The notes below the pieces were generated by a model. That model was given only the letters and a program-made list of their open reading frames with translations. It was not told the origin of the DNA and did not search any database. The translations under genes and the position numbers were made by a program. Shown here in pieces: positions 1-11,844 of a DNA stretch of 64,000 bases. Position 1 is the first letter of the stretch, and every line of letters starts with the position of its first letter. This stretch comes from Anagrus nilaparvatae (taxonomy: Eukaryota; Arthropoda; Insecta; Hymenoptera; Mymaridae), in assembly GCA_022575985.1 (NCBI GenBank), contig JAKSXM010000237.1:1692501-1756500 (forward strand), given 5' to 3'.

Positions 1-740
1 ATAGGTCAATATTTGAAATCATTTAAGTGGGGTACATTTTACTAAATTCAATACTAATGATTCAATGCTATTATTGCATAAAAACAATTGAAATTACAAC
101 ATTTCTATAAAAAAGGACAGTATTCGAGAACATTTAAGTGGGGAATATTCTGCTATATTCAATACTAATATTTCAATGCTATGATTGCATAAAAATAATT
201 GAAATTACAACTTTTCTATAAAACAGGAAAGTATTCGAGAACATTTAAGTAGGGAATATTCTGCTAAATTGAATACTAATATTTCAATGCTACGATTGCA
301 TAAAATTATTTGAAATTACGAAATTTCTATAAAAGAGGACCGTATTTGAAAACATTTAAGTAGGGTATATTTTACTGAATTCAATACTAATAATTCAATG
401 CTATTATTGCATAAAAACACTTGAAATGACAACATTTCTATAAAAAAGGATAGTATTCGAGAATATTTAAGTGGGGAATATTCTGCTAAATTCAATGCTA
501 ATATTTTAATGCTATCATTGCATAAAAATAATTGAAATTACAACTTTTCTATAAAACAGGACAGTGTTCGAAAACATTTAAGTGGGGTATATTTTGATAA
601 ATTCAATATTAATAATTCAATGCTATTACTCCATAAAAACAATTGAAATTACAACATTTCTATAAAACAGTTCAGTATTCGAGAACATTTAAGTGGGGAA
701 TAATCTGAAATACTAATATTTCAATGCTATTATTGCATAA
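1..740 (+). repeat. AT-rich satellite, ~117-bp monomer, forward orientation
   Basis: About six tandem monomers are visible. Each contains the blocks 'acatttaagtgggg', 'ttcaatgctat.attgcat' and 'aattacaacatttctataaa'. The array is cut by the window start. The same family recurs inverted at 6850-7190, 7750-8130 and 8376-9720, and in both orientations at 54930-55760. It is not coding. Confidence 0.9.
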
Positions 741-859
741 AAATAATTGAAACAACATTTCATGTCTACATCATGAAAATATTTCAAATATTTCAATCTA
801 TATTGTCGGGTGTTTTATATATGAAAAAATTCGAAAAATTTCATGGAATAAGAAATTGG

Positions 860-1435
860 ATATCGGCTGTCTTAAACATTAAAAACCCAAAAATTCAAAA
901 AATTTGACTTTAAATGAATGCATTAAATAAAAAACAAAAAAAAGTGGTTTTAGAAAAGTGCTTAATAAATACAAAGCGATTTGGTTTTTACATTTTGATA
1001 CAAACTATTTTAAGTTATCAAGTGGCAAAAATGACAACTTTTTGAGTTTTTAAATTTAAACTTCTTAGCTTTAAACAGTTGTAACTCTGAACCGAGAGCT
1101 CAAATTTAAAAAAAACAAACAGACATTGATAGAATTTTTTCCAAGGTTTAAGACCTCTTAGATCTTGAGAAAAATCAGTTTTAGTGAAAAAAAATGAAAT
1201 TTTTTTATGTTTTCGACCACTAACTTCTGAGTTTGATATCTCAAAATCTTTTGAATATTTTTTAAAAATTAAAAAAACGGCTGGGGATATTTCTTTAAAA
1301 ATTAATTTAAAACAACTTTCATGTAATTTCGTCCATACAGCTCTTCATAAATTAGTGCTGAAATATATTAAAAATAATCAATTTTTTCGATTATTTCATT
1401 TTAATATATATAGGTTAGGATTTTATGATTAAAAT
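860..1435 (+). repeat. Dispersed repeat block with a recurrent ~80-codon ORF
   Basis: This block is repeated directly at about 11845-12335, and its first third is repeated inverted at about 5560-5760. It contains 'cagttgtaactctgaacc', followed by an ATG at 1184 opening an 82-codon frame (MKKNEIFLCFRPLTSEF...). The second copy opens at 12107 in the same frame with a clearly related product. The protein matches no family I know. The composition is extremely AT-rich, so the open frame may be a by-product of low stop-codon density rather than a gene. Confidence 0.6.
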
Positions 1436-1602
1436 ATTTTTTAAAACAATTTTTAAATGAAAAACAAAAATTATTTTAATTTCGCACAGCAATATTTTTT
1501 ATATTTAGACATCAACGGATAGTGTTATAGTTAAATGTTCAATATTACTGTGACATTCTGCCGAGCGTAGCGAGGCCAATCAGCTAGTCAATATAAATAT
1601 GA

Positions 1603-1763
1603 CTATTGGGAAGTAACGTGACCGATGCGACATCTAGAAAGTCAATGTTAATTTTGTTTTGAACTAAAGTTAGAGGGTCATTGAAAAACCCTCTAAGTTT
1701 AGTTCAATACAAAATTAACATTGACTTTCTAGATGTCGCATCGGTCACGTTACTTCCCAATAG
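1603..1763. mobile_element. 161-bp near-perfect hairpin (MITE-like)
   Basis: The arms start with 'ctattgggaagtaacgtg' and end with its reverse complement 'cacgttacttcccaatag'. They extend about 70 bp each through 'gatgcgacatctagaaag' to a short loop around 1680. Arm identity is nearly complete, which suggests a young or structurally maintained element. It has no coding capacity. No clear target duplication was found. Confidence 0.75.
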
Positions 1764-1774
1764 AATGAAATTTT

Positions 1775-2480
1775 CATAATTTTTTATTGTTCATAAATAG
1801 GACAGGCGATATCCATTTCACTCTATGGTGAAATTTTTTTAGCTTTTTCATAAATAAAACAGCCAGCAATATAGATTGAAAATTTTGAATTTTTTTCATA
1901 ATGCAGACAGCCAATATAAATTTTACTATAGAGTGAAATTTTTATAGTTTTTTATTTTTCAATTAATAGTACAGCCGAAATCCATTTTACTATATGGTGA
2001 CATTTTCCGGATTTTCCATATATATAAAAAAAAAAACAATATAGATTGAAATTTTTGCTGATTCTTTTCTATTTTAGACAATCAATATGAATTTTACTCT
2101 GAAGTGAAATATTTATTATTTTTTTTTTTTATAAATAGGACAGAAGATATCCATTTTACTCTATAGTGAAATTTTTTGGGTTTTTTCATATATAAAACAG
2201 TCAACAATATAGATTGAAATTTTTTCAGTTTTTTCATATTGTAAACAATCAACATGACTTACTATCGAGTGAAACTTTTATAATATTTTTTATAAACTTT
2301 TATAATTTTTATAATGTTTTCATAAATAGGACAGCCGATATCCATTATACTCTATATATGGTTAAATTTTTGAGTTTTTTCATATATAAAACAACTAACA
2401 TTATAGATTGAAATTTTTGCTGTTTTTTTATATTGTAGAGAATCAATATTAATTTTACTCTAGAGTGAAATATTTATGAT
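1775..2480 (+). repeat. Second AT-rich satellite, ~170-bp monomer
   Basis: The anchor 'gacag.cgatatccattt' recurs at about 1801, 1971, 2139 and 2328. Each unit also holds 'aatatagattgaaattttt' and 'aattttactatagagtgaaa'. The array continues at 2740-2862 and 4973-5535 in the same orientation, on both sides of the foldback at 2863-4969. Confidence 0.85.
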
Positions 2481-2483
2481 TTT

Positions 2484-2695
2484 GGTTCCTCATAGAGGAC
2501 CCATTGTTTTAGGTGAAATTTTTATTTCTGATTTTTTGACATATACGCACGTTTTGAGACCTCAGGATTCTAAAAAACCAGTTTTTGAAAAAAATTATGT
2601 ATGTGTGTGTGTTAGTGTATGTATGTAGCACTTTCACCGGTGATATTTCACAACCAGTATGACATTATGACCTATTTTTTTTATAAAATTTTTTT
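2484..2695 (+). repeat. Dispersed repeat starting with a GGTTCCTCATAGAGGA(A/C)CC hairpin
   Basis: It begins with a 19-bp palindromic block, then 'catatacgcacgttttgag', a (GT)n microsatellite near 2600 and 'gtgatatttcac'. An inverted copy with the same order of parts lies at 17480-17650. A third, shorter copy starts at 55769. The shared internal microsatellite suggests one SINE-like or MITE-like family. Confidence 0.6.
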
Positions 2696-2862
2696 CACCA
2701 AAAAATCTCCAGGTATTTTTTTTTTTTTTAATTTGGATGTAATACCTCATTTTTTTCCATGCAAGTAAATTTTTGTAGTACATTCATATTGAAAATAGCC
2801 AATATGAACTTTACTATACAATTAAATTTTTAAAATTTTTGTTTTTTTTATTCTTAGGACTG

Positions 2863-4969
2863 TACTCCAGTAAAATCACGGTTTTGGTGGTATTGTTTGT
2901 GGCCGCCACCAGATTTGGTCTACTATAGATTTTTTGGGTCGCTGAACACGAAAATCGGGGTCTTTTCTATGCGTAATTGGGGCTTGACCCTTAAATCGGG
3001 CAAAGCTGCCCCTAAAAAGGGCATTTTTGCTGTATTCATTGTAAGCCTTTGAAATTTGGTACTCGGGGGTTTTTTGGGTCGCTGATAACAAATATTGCAG
3101 TTATAACTATGTAAAATTATCCCTTCACCCTTAAATTGGGCAAAACTGCCCCTAAAAAGGGAATTTTTGCTATATTCACTGTAAGCCTTTGAAATTTGGT
3201 ATACGGGGGTTTTTTGGGTCGCTGATAACGAATATTGCAATAATAACTATGAAAAATTACCCCTTCACCCTTAAATCGGGCAAAACTGCCCCTAAAAAGG
3301 GAATTTTTGCTACATTCACTGTAAGCCTTTGAAATTTGGTATACGGGGGTTTTTTGGGTCGCTGATAACGAATATTGCAATAATAACTATGAAAAATTAT
3401 CCCTTCACCCTTAAATCGGGCAAAATTGCCCCTAAAAAGGGCATTTTTGCTGTATTCATTGTAAGCCTTTGAAATTTGGTTTACGGGGGTTTTTTGGGTC
3501 GCTGATAACGAATATTGCAGTTATAACTATGAAAAATTACCCCTTCACCCTTAAATTGAGCAAAACTGAGCAAAACCCCTAAAAGGGGTGTTTTCGCTAC
3601 TTTCAATCTAGCCCTTCGCGATTTGGTGTAATAGGGTTTTTTGGGGCACTGATCACAAAAATCGATGTCTTTTCAATTAAAACGTAACTCTTTAACCTTA
3701 AATTAGCAGAAACTACTCCTAAAAGGGGCGCTTTCGCTATATTCGTTCTAACCTTCTAAAATTTAGTCTAATAGGGTTTTTTAGGTCACTGATCACAATA
3801 AACAGCCCATGAATGGTTATTTTGAGGCATAATAAAAGTTTTGTTTAATGCAAAAAAAATTTTTTTTAATTTTCGAAAAATTTTTCAAATGATAAAACAT
3901 TTTCTTACCTTTATTTTATAAATAAGATAACTTGTAAAATGTATGATTCATTTATTTATACCTTTCAAACCTTTTAGGAGTAGTTTTAGCCAATTTGAGG
4001 CTCAAGACCTAATTTTTAATTGAAAAAAACGCGATTTTCGTGATCAGCGACCTAAAAAACCCTTTAAGACCAAATCTTGGAGGGCTAGAGCGAAAGTAGA
4101 AAAAAAACCCCTTTTAGGGGTATTTTTGGCCAATTTAAGGGTAAGGGGTTATTTTTCATACTTATAACTTCAATATTCGTGATCAGCGACCCCAAAAACC
4201 TTTATTAGACCTAATCTTGGAGGGCTAGAGTGAAAGTTGCAAAAATACCCCTTTTAGGAGTAGTTTTGGCTAATTTAAGGGTGAAGAGTTAAGTTTTAAT
4301 TGAAGAGACATCGATTTTTGTGATCAGCGACCCAAAAAACCCTAATAGGTCGAGTCTTGGAGGGATAGAGTGAAAGTAGTGAAAACACCCCTTTTAGGGA
4401 AAGTTTTGTCCAATTTAAGGGTGGAGGGGTAATTTTTCATAATTATTACTGCAATATTCTTTATCAGCGACCTAAAAAACCCCCGTATACCAAATTTCAA
4501 AAGCTTACAGTGAATACAGCAAAAATGTCCTATTTAAGGGCAGTTTCGCCCAATTTAAGGGTGGAGGGGTAATTTTTTATAGTTATAACTGCAATATTCG
4601 TTATCAGCGACCCAAAAAATCCCCGTATACCAAATTTCAAAGGCTTACAGTGAGTACAGCAAAAATGCACTATTTAAGGGCAGTTTTGCCCAATTTAAGG
4701 GTGAAGGGGTAATTTTTCATAGTTATAGCTGCAATATTCGTTATCAGCGACCCAAAAAACCCCCGTATACCAAATTTCAAATGCTTACAATGAAGACAGC
4801 AAAAATGCCCTTTTGAGGGGCAGTTTTGCCCGATTTAAGGGTCAAGCCCCAATTACGCATAGAAAAGACCCCAATTTTGGTGTTCAGCGACCCAAAAAAT
4901 CTATAGTAGACCAAATCTGGTGGCGGCCACAAACAAAACCACCCCCCCCCCCGTGATTTAACTGGAGTA
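2863..4969. mobile_element. Foldback element with tandem-repeat arms (family FB-A)
   Basis: The termini are TACTCCAGT.AAATCACGG on the left and its inverse on the right. Each arm has about five to seven units of about 140 bp containing 'gggtcgctgataacgaat' and 'cccctaaaaaggg', facing inward to a centre near 3900. The short open frames at 2876-3380 on the minus strand are only these units read through. The flanks read ...aggaCTG|element|CTGcagatatc, and the uninterrupted 170-bp satellite reads 'aggactgccgatatc', so a 3-bp CTG target duplication is supported. A partial copy lies at 51480-52709. Confidence 0.85.
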
Positions 4970-4972
4970 CTG

Positions 4973-5535
4973 CAGATATCTATCTTATTTCATAATGAAA
5001 TTTTTTGAGTTTTTTCATCTATAAATAGCCGACAATACAGATGGTAAATTTTTTCGTTTTTTCATATTGCAAGCCGCCAATATGAAGTTTACTATATAGT
5101 TAAATATTTCTAATTTTTTTTTTAATTCTTAGGACTGCCGATATCTATATTATTACATCGTGAAATTTTTTTAATTTTTCATATATAAAATAGCCAGAAA
5201 TATAGATTGAAATTTTTGTAGTTTTTTCATATTTTAAACAGCTAATATGAACTTTACTATACAGCTAGATTAAAAAAATTTTTATTTTTTTCATTCTTAA
5301 GACTGCCGATAACTATCTTATTTCATACTGAAATTTTTTGATTTTTTTCATACATCAAATAGCCGACAATATAGATTGAAATTTTTGTAGTTTTTTCATA
5401 TTGTAAGCCGACAATATGAATTTTACTATATAGTTAAATTCTTAAAATTTTTGTTTTTTTCTATTATTCTTAGGACTGCCGATGTCTATATTATTTCATA
5501 TTCAAATTTTTTAGTCATTTCATATATAAAACAAA
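4973..5535 (+). repeat. ~170-bp satellite, continuation
   Basis: Anchors 'ggactgccgata' at about 5132, 5300 and 5472 keep the spacing and orientation seen at 1775-2862. The foldback is therefore an insertion into a pre-existing array. Confidence 0.85.
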
Positions 5536-5755
5536 AGAGCTTCGGTGCAAATTACTCCTTGGAAAAAATGCTATAGTGTTAACGTTTTTTTTTTAATTTT
5601 AGCTCACGGCACAGAGTTACAACTGTTTAAAGCTAAGAAGTACAAAATTTAAAAACTCAAAAATTGGTCATTTTCATCACTTCATATCTTAAAATGGTTT
5701 GTATTAAAATATAAAAACCAAAATGCTTTGTTTTTTTTTTTATTTAATGTATTTG

Positions 5756-6752
5756 TTACCGCTAAAGTACTGAATTCCGTTATTATATATAAAACCTAGG
5801 TAATATATATAATAACGAGTGCTGGTAGGTAAAATATTAAACTAAAACTGAATTTAATATATTACCTAGGTTTTATATATAATATCGTTCTATTTAATAT
5901 ATTACCTAAGTGGCACCCGTTAATATATTAAATTCAGTTTTAGTTTAATATTTTACCTACCAGCACTCGTTATTATATATATTATCTAGGTTAATTTATA
6001 GAAAAAAAATTTAAGATTTATTTTAAGGAGAAATTATGGGCTTTACAACCAATGCTTTTTTCACGCACCCTTTTTTTTCTGACAAACTTCGCATAAAAAA
6101 AATTGTTCTACTGAACAATAATATTTTATGTCAGGATTCTTGTCAGAAAGAGGAAGTATTAATTTTTCTACTCCATTTGAACTTAAAACATCATAATGTT
6201 GTAACGATTATTTCTTCAGTTTTACTTTTTGAAAAATAATACGTATTTTTTGAATTTTTATCAATTAAACTATCAAGCTTTTCGTAAAATCTTTCTTTGA
6301 AAATTATTTTTTTATCAACGTCCATAGCACTCATTAGTTTTGTAATATTATAACTCAAAATTTTCAAATATGTATTACTTTTTCAACTTGTAAAGCTAAA
6401 CAGAGCGCCGTCTGTTTATTTATTATCTTTATTTCACCAAAAATTATTTAAGACATAAAATCATAATCATAATACTCAAATAATAATACTTGCCGTTAAT
6501 TTAAAATTTAATAGTTTATAAAAACAAACAATAATAAATACTTGAAAAATTCATCTATTCAATAAATTAGCGGGTAATAAACTCGAGTTTAATGTATTAC
6601 CTAACGCTGTCTCGATATTATATATAAAACCTAGGTAATATATTAAATTGAGTTTTATTTAATAAATTAACGTATCAGTTTTGGAGTTTTTCGTTAATAT
6701 ATATATTACCTAGGTATTATATATAATAACATTTTCAGTACTTTAGCGGTAA
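5756..6752. mobile_element. ~1-kb element with TIR TTACCGCTAAAGTACTGAA
   Basis: A perfect 19-bp inverted repeat begins at 5756 and ends at 6752. It extends imperfectly inward through 'ttatatataaaacctagg' and slightly outward. The flanks inside the TIRs (5770-5995 and 6570-6730) are further AT palindromes carrying 'ttacctagg' and 'taatatatta'. A 67-codon open frame at 6036-6239 (MGFTTNAFF...) is unlike any family I recognise and is probably chance. I see no transposase, so this is a non-autonomous element of unknown superfamily. Confidence 0.6.
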
Positions 6753-6799
6753 CATATTCATTAAAAAGAAATAGCAAAAAAAAGACTTAGAGTCTGATT

Positions 6800-7190
6800 T
6801 ATTGAGTTATTGGTTTTATTGATTAAAATAATAGTATTGAATTTAACAGTAACTATACTTCACTTTAATTTTTTTTTCTATAACAATCCTGTTTTATAGA
6901 AATGTTGTAATTTCAATTGTTTTTATGCAATAATAGCATTAAATTATTAGTATTAAACTTAGCAAAATATACCCAACTTAAATGTTTTCGAATATTGTTC
7001 GGTTTTATAGAAATCTTGTAATTTCAAATATTTTTATGCAATGATAGCATTGAAATATATGTATTAAATTTAGCAAAATATACCCCGCTTTCAATTTTTA
7101 CGAATAATAGCCTGTTTTTTAGAACAGTTGTAATTTCAATTGCATTAAAATATTAGTAATTAATTTAGCAGAAACTATACCTCACTTTAG
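6800..7190 (-). repeat. ~117-bp satellite, inverted orientation
   Basis: Units carry 'ttttatagaaatgttgtaa' and 'atagcattgaaata', the reverse complement of the array at 1-740. Resumes at 7750-8130 after the insertion at 7197-7744. Confidence 0.85.
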
Positions 7191-7196
7191 TTTTAA

Positions 7197-7744
7197 CATG
7201 GAACATGTTTATAGGGAGGGGGTACTTCAGAACTTGAAAATTAAGGGGGGGGGGGGTCAAATTTGTCCTATTTAAGGGGGGGGGTCAAATTTGTCCTTTT
7301 TAAGGGGGGGGTCAAATTTGTCCTTTTTAAGGGGGGGGTCAAATTTGTCCTATTTAAGGGGGGGGGGGTCAAATTTGTCCTTTTTAAGGGGGGGGGGGTC
7401 AAATTTGTCCTATTTAAGGGGGGGGTCAAATAAGACTTAGAATAATTAGGTAAGTATATAAAAATAAATAAAATACTTTTAAAAGATTTTGAAAAATCTG
7501 GGCTTAAGGACTTAGGATAATACAGGTTTATGGACTTAAAATAATATCGATTTAGGGACTTGGAATAATTCAGGTTCAGGGACTTATAATAATTCAGGTT
7601 TAGGGAATCAAAATAGTTTGGGTTTAGAATCTTAACAACTAGTAAGGTGATAATTACAAATTACAACAATAGAAAATTGTATTGTAATGTTGAGTAACAT
7701 TTGTATTATACCTAGTCCTCAGCTGGAAGTAAACATGTTCCATG
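7197..7744. mobile_element. Small element with 15-bp TIR and G-tract minisatellite
   Basis: The ends are CATGGAACATGTTTA and its exact inverse TAAACATGTTCCATG. Inside, 7230-7430 is a tandem array of about seven units of 'tcaaatttgtcctttttaa' followed by 7-10 consecutive G. Then 7500-7640 holds degenerate ~31-bp units with 'ggtttagggactt'. It interrupts the inverted satellite. A diverged relative with the same G-run and 'aataatttgggttta' motifs is at 39985-40215. No coding capacity. Confidence 0.6.
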
Positions 7745-7749
7745 CATTT

Positions 7750-8375
7750 AGGTTGTGTTTACACAAACCGGTTATAAGTTTTTATTTCTAAAAGTGTCCT
7801 TTTTTATAGAAAAGTTGTAATTTCAATCGTTTTTATGCAATAATAGTATTGATATATTATAGTATTGAATTTATCAAAATATACCCAACTTAAATGTTTT
7901 TGAATTCCGTCGTGTTTTATAGAAATGTTGTAATTTCAAATGTTTTTATGCAATGATAGCATTGAAATATCAGTATTGAATTTAGCAAAATATACCCAAC
8001 TTAAATGTTTTCGAATATTGTCCTGTTTTATAGTAATCTTGTAATTTCAAATATTTTTCTGCAATGATAGCATTGAAATATTATTATTGAATTTAACAGA
8101 AATTATACCCCTCTTTAATATATTTTTCGTGAACAACTTAAAAAGATTAACCACAATTTGAAAAAGATCTAAAAATTTTAATATATATTGTCGGATGTTT
8201 TATATATGAAAGAGCTTAAATAATTTCATTATATAAGAAAATGGATATCACCTGTTTAAACATGAAAAAATAAAAATTTCGATAACATATATCGTATAAA
8301 TAAATTTAAATTGATAGTCCACAATTTAAAAAACTTCCAAAAATTTTAATATATATTGTCGGGTGTATTATAGCA
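7750..8375 (-). repeat. Inverted satellite units, mixed 117-bp and 170-bp families
   Basis: 7790-8130 continues the 117-bp family in inverted orientation. 8160-8375 holds two diverged 170-bp family units ('atatattgtcggatgtttt'). Confidence 0.75.
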
Positions 8376-9720
8376 GAAACTATACGCTATTCTATATTTT
8401 TTTCGAATAGTGTCCTCTTTTATATGAAATTTGGAATTTCAAATATTTTTATGCAATGATTGCATTGAAATATTTTTATTGACCTTAGCAGAAACTATAC
8501 GTCATTCTAAATTTTTTTCTAATAGTGTCCTGTTTTATATTACAGTTGCAACTTAAAATATTTTTTTGCAATGATAGCATTGAAAAATTTTTATTGACTT
8601 TAGCAGAAACTATACGCCATTCTAAATTTTTTTCGATTAGTTGTCCTGTTTTATATAAAAGTTGTAATTTCAAATATTTTTATGCAATGATTGCATTAAA
8701 ATATTTTTATTGACTTTAGCAGAGACTATACGCCATTTTAAATTTTTTTCTATTAGTTGTCCTGTTTTATATAAAAGTTGCAACTTAAAATATTTTTGTG
8801 CAACGATTGCATTGAAATATTTTTATTGACTTTAGCAGAGACTATACGCCATTCTAAATTTTTTTCTATTAGTCGTCCTGTTTTATATAAAAGTTGGAAT
8901 TTCAAATATTTTTATGCAATGATTGCATTGAAATATTTTTATTGACTTTAGCAGAAACTATACGTCATTCTAAATTTTTTTCTAATAGTGTCCTGTTTTA
9001 TATTAAAGTTGCAACTTAAAATATTTTTTTGCAATGATAGCATTGAAAAATTTTTATTGACTTTAGCAGAAACTATACGCTACTCTAAATTTTTTTCGAT
9101 TAGTCGTCCTGTTTTATATAAAAGTTGTAATTTCAAATATTTTTATGCAATGATTGCATTGAAATATTTTTATTGACTTTAGCAGAAACTATACATCATT
9201 TTATATTTTTTTCGAATAGTGTCCTGTTTTATATAAAAGTTGCAACTTAAAATATTTTTGTGCAACGATTGCATTGAAATATTTTTATTGACTTTAGCTA
9301 TACGCCATTCTAGTTATGCCATTCTAGTTATGGAATTTATGGCATTTCAAATATTTGTATTGTGAAAATTTTTATGCAATGATTGCATTAAAATATTTTT
9401 TTAATTTCAAAAATTTTTATGCCATGATTGCATTAAAATATTTTTGTAATTTCAAAAATTTTTATGCAATGATTGCATTGAAATATTTTTTTAATTTTAA
9501 AAATTTTTATGCAATGATTGCATTAAAATTTTTTTTGTATTTGTCTTGTTTTATAAGAAAATTGTATTTTTTTATTGACTTTACCAGAAACTATATGCCA
9601 TTATAAATTTTTTTCTAACAGTCTCCTGTTTTATAGAAAAGTTGGAATTTCAAATATTTGTATGCAATAATTGCATTAAGAAAATTTTTATGCAATGATT
9701 GCATTTAAATATTTTTTAAA
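8376..9720 (-). repeat. Regular 115-116-bp satellite array
   Basis: The anchor 'ctatacgccattct' recurs at about 8381, 8495, 8610, 8726, 8842, 8958, 9073 and 9189, a constant 114-116 bp. From 9300 the array decays into shorter ~50-60-bp sub-units built on 'tttttatgcaatgattgca'. Short open frames on both strands (for example 8525-8713 and 8988-9176) are the same monomer read twice, not genes. Confidence 0.9.
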
Positions 9721-9933
9721 TTTTATATATTTTTATGAAATGGTAGCATTTAAATTTTTTTTAAATAAATAAAATATAAAATATATAAAATCATATAAAA
9801 AATGGATATCAGCTGTCCTAAATATAAAAAAATAAAAAATTCAAAAAATTAGACTCTAAGTCGTTTTTTTGATATATCTCTGTAATGAATGAATGAAATT
9901 AAAAAAAAATAAAAGTGGCATTAGAAAAATGTT

Positions 9934-11841
9934 ATTGAAGTTATGAACGTTCAACGAACAATATCTAACCTAAACTGGTTAAAAAAAGAGGATTTATCTT
10001 GATAATAATTTTTCCGGTGGTTTTTCCCAAGAAATACTAAACGAAAATGAATCTTTAATAAAAAAGGAATAATTAATAAAAGATTTTACATGGTTTAAAG
10101 CACCGGAAATATAAAAAACTAAAGAAAGAAATTTTTGCTCTTTAACCTAAACTGGTTAAAAAAAGTGGATTTATTTTGATAATAATTTTTCCGGTGGTTT
10201 TTCCCAAGAAATACTAATCGCAAATGAATCTTTAATAAAAAAGGAATAATTAATAAAAGATTTTACATGGTTTAAAGCACCGGAAATATAAAAAAGTAGG
10301 GAAAGAAATTTTTAAACTTTAAGGTTTTTTTGTTATTTTTGCGGCTAAAACAAGCAACTTTATTATAATTCTGATAATTCTTAGTATTATTAGCTCTAAA
10401 TTTAAATCTGAAGTTTTTTGAGGCTGCTGGTTTCAAACATGAACTCCAAAAAATCATGAAGTTTCATCTAGGGGTAGAAATTGGGGTGAGCTAATAATAC
10501 TAAGAATTATCAGAATTATAATAAAGTGGCATGTTTTGGCAACAATATAGGGTAAAAAAGGCATGTTTTTGATGTTTCTACCTTTTTTACACTTTTTCTG
10601 AAGGGTTGCACACCAAAAATAACCATAAAGCTGAAAAGCCAATAACTTTTACTCCAGTCAAATCGCGGAAATAGGAGGGTTTTCAGCTACTAGCCGTCAC
10701 CAGATATTTTTCACTTTAGGTTTTCTTGGTCCCTGATCCGAAATTTCAGGGTATTTTCTATGAGAAATTGGTAGTATGACTCTTTTAAAATTACAAAAAA
10801 CTCACACAAAAACAAAATATGTAAGTTAAAATTTATGAATAATTTTAGAGGAAGTTTTTACAAATTTAAGGCTGAATCGCCAACTTTTTATAGACCAAAC
10901 CCCAAAACTCATGATATGATCAACGTCATAAAAAACTAAGCAATCAAATCTTGGCACTCTAAGTTTGAATACATCAAAAATGCCAGTTTTAGGGAGAGTT
11001 TTTGAAAATTTAAAGGTAAAGCGACAATTATTTTAGGCAGTTTCTCCACATTTATGATCAATGACCAAAACACCTATGCAGTCCTAATCTGGACCCTCTA
11101 ATCTGCAAATGCAGTTTTTAAAAATTTTAGGGTGAAGTCCTGATTCTTTATAGGAAAAGCCCCAATATTTATAATGAAATCTAATGTTAAACTCCAAATC
11201 TTATTTTTAATTAATTATTCCTTGTAAGTAATCTGTATTTACTAAAAGAATAGATTAAAGACTAAAAGTGAGAAAAAAAACGCATTCTTTAACCTCCAAA
11301 TTTCTAGCATTTTTCCTCTTTTAAATATTTTCTGGTGAATTATATTTAAAAAAAGTTATCCCAAATAATAAGAAATTAAATATTTAACATAAATATATTA
11401 TGAAGGTTCTACTTGGGAAAACTGACTCAAAAGTTAAAAATAACAAAAAACCTTTACGTTTAAAAATTTCTTTCTCTACTTTTTCATAGTTCCGGTGCTT
11501 TAAACCATGTAAAATCTTTTATTAATTATTCCTTTTTTATTAAAGATTCATTTGCGATTAGTATTTCTTGGGAAAAACCACCGGAAAAATTATTATCAAA
11601 ATAAATCAACTTTTTTTAACCAGTTTAGGTTAAAGAGGAAAAATTTCTTTCTTTAGTTTTTTATATTTCCGGTGCTTTAAACCATGTAAAATCTTTTATT
11701 AATTATGCCTTTTTTATTAAAGATTTATTTTCGTTTAGTATTTCTTGGGAAAAACCACCGGAAAAATTATTATTAAGATAAATCCACTTTTTTTAACCAG
11801 TTTAGGTTAGGTATTGTTCGTTGAACGTTCATAACTTCAAT
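9934..11841. mobile_element. Foldback element (family FB-B) with ATTGAAGTTATGAACGTT ends
   Basis: The left arm (9934-10320) and right arm (11445-11841) are inverted copies. Each holds two ~177-bp units with 'taacctaaactggtt', 'ttttccggtggtttttccc' and 'catggtttaaagcaccgg'. It splits the block also seen at 860-1435, and the left flank 'cattagaaaaatg' and right flank 'catttagaaaagtg' look like an imperfect 13-14-bp target duplication. No transposase is visible. Confidence 0.75.
10652..11160 (+). mobile_element. Decayed FB-A-like arm inside the FB-B loop
   Basis: 'actccagtcaaatcgcgg' at about 10652 matches the FB-A terminus. It is followed by degenerate units with 'ccctgatccgaaatttcag'. The opposite end is not recognisable. 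The rest of the loop (11160-11440) shows nothing I can name. Confidence 0.45.
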
Positions 11842-11844
11842 GAC

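Noticed and set aside
2876..3380. Three related minus-strand open frames of 70-105 codons
   Set aside because: They are the ~140-bp units of the FB-A foldback arm read through; the same frame repeats with the unit period.
8485..9606. Opposing 62-83-codon open frames
   Set aside because: Satellite monomers of 115-116 bp read in phase; the products repeat YFYAMIALK.
1..9720. CRISPR-like regular spacing of repeats
   Set aside because: The monomers are contiguous satellites with no unique spacers, and the sequence is eukaryotic.
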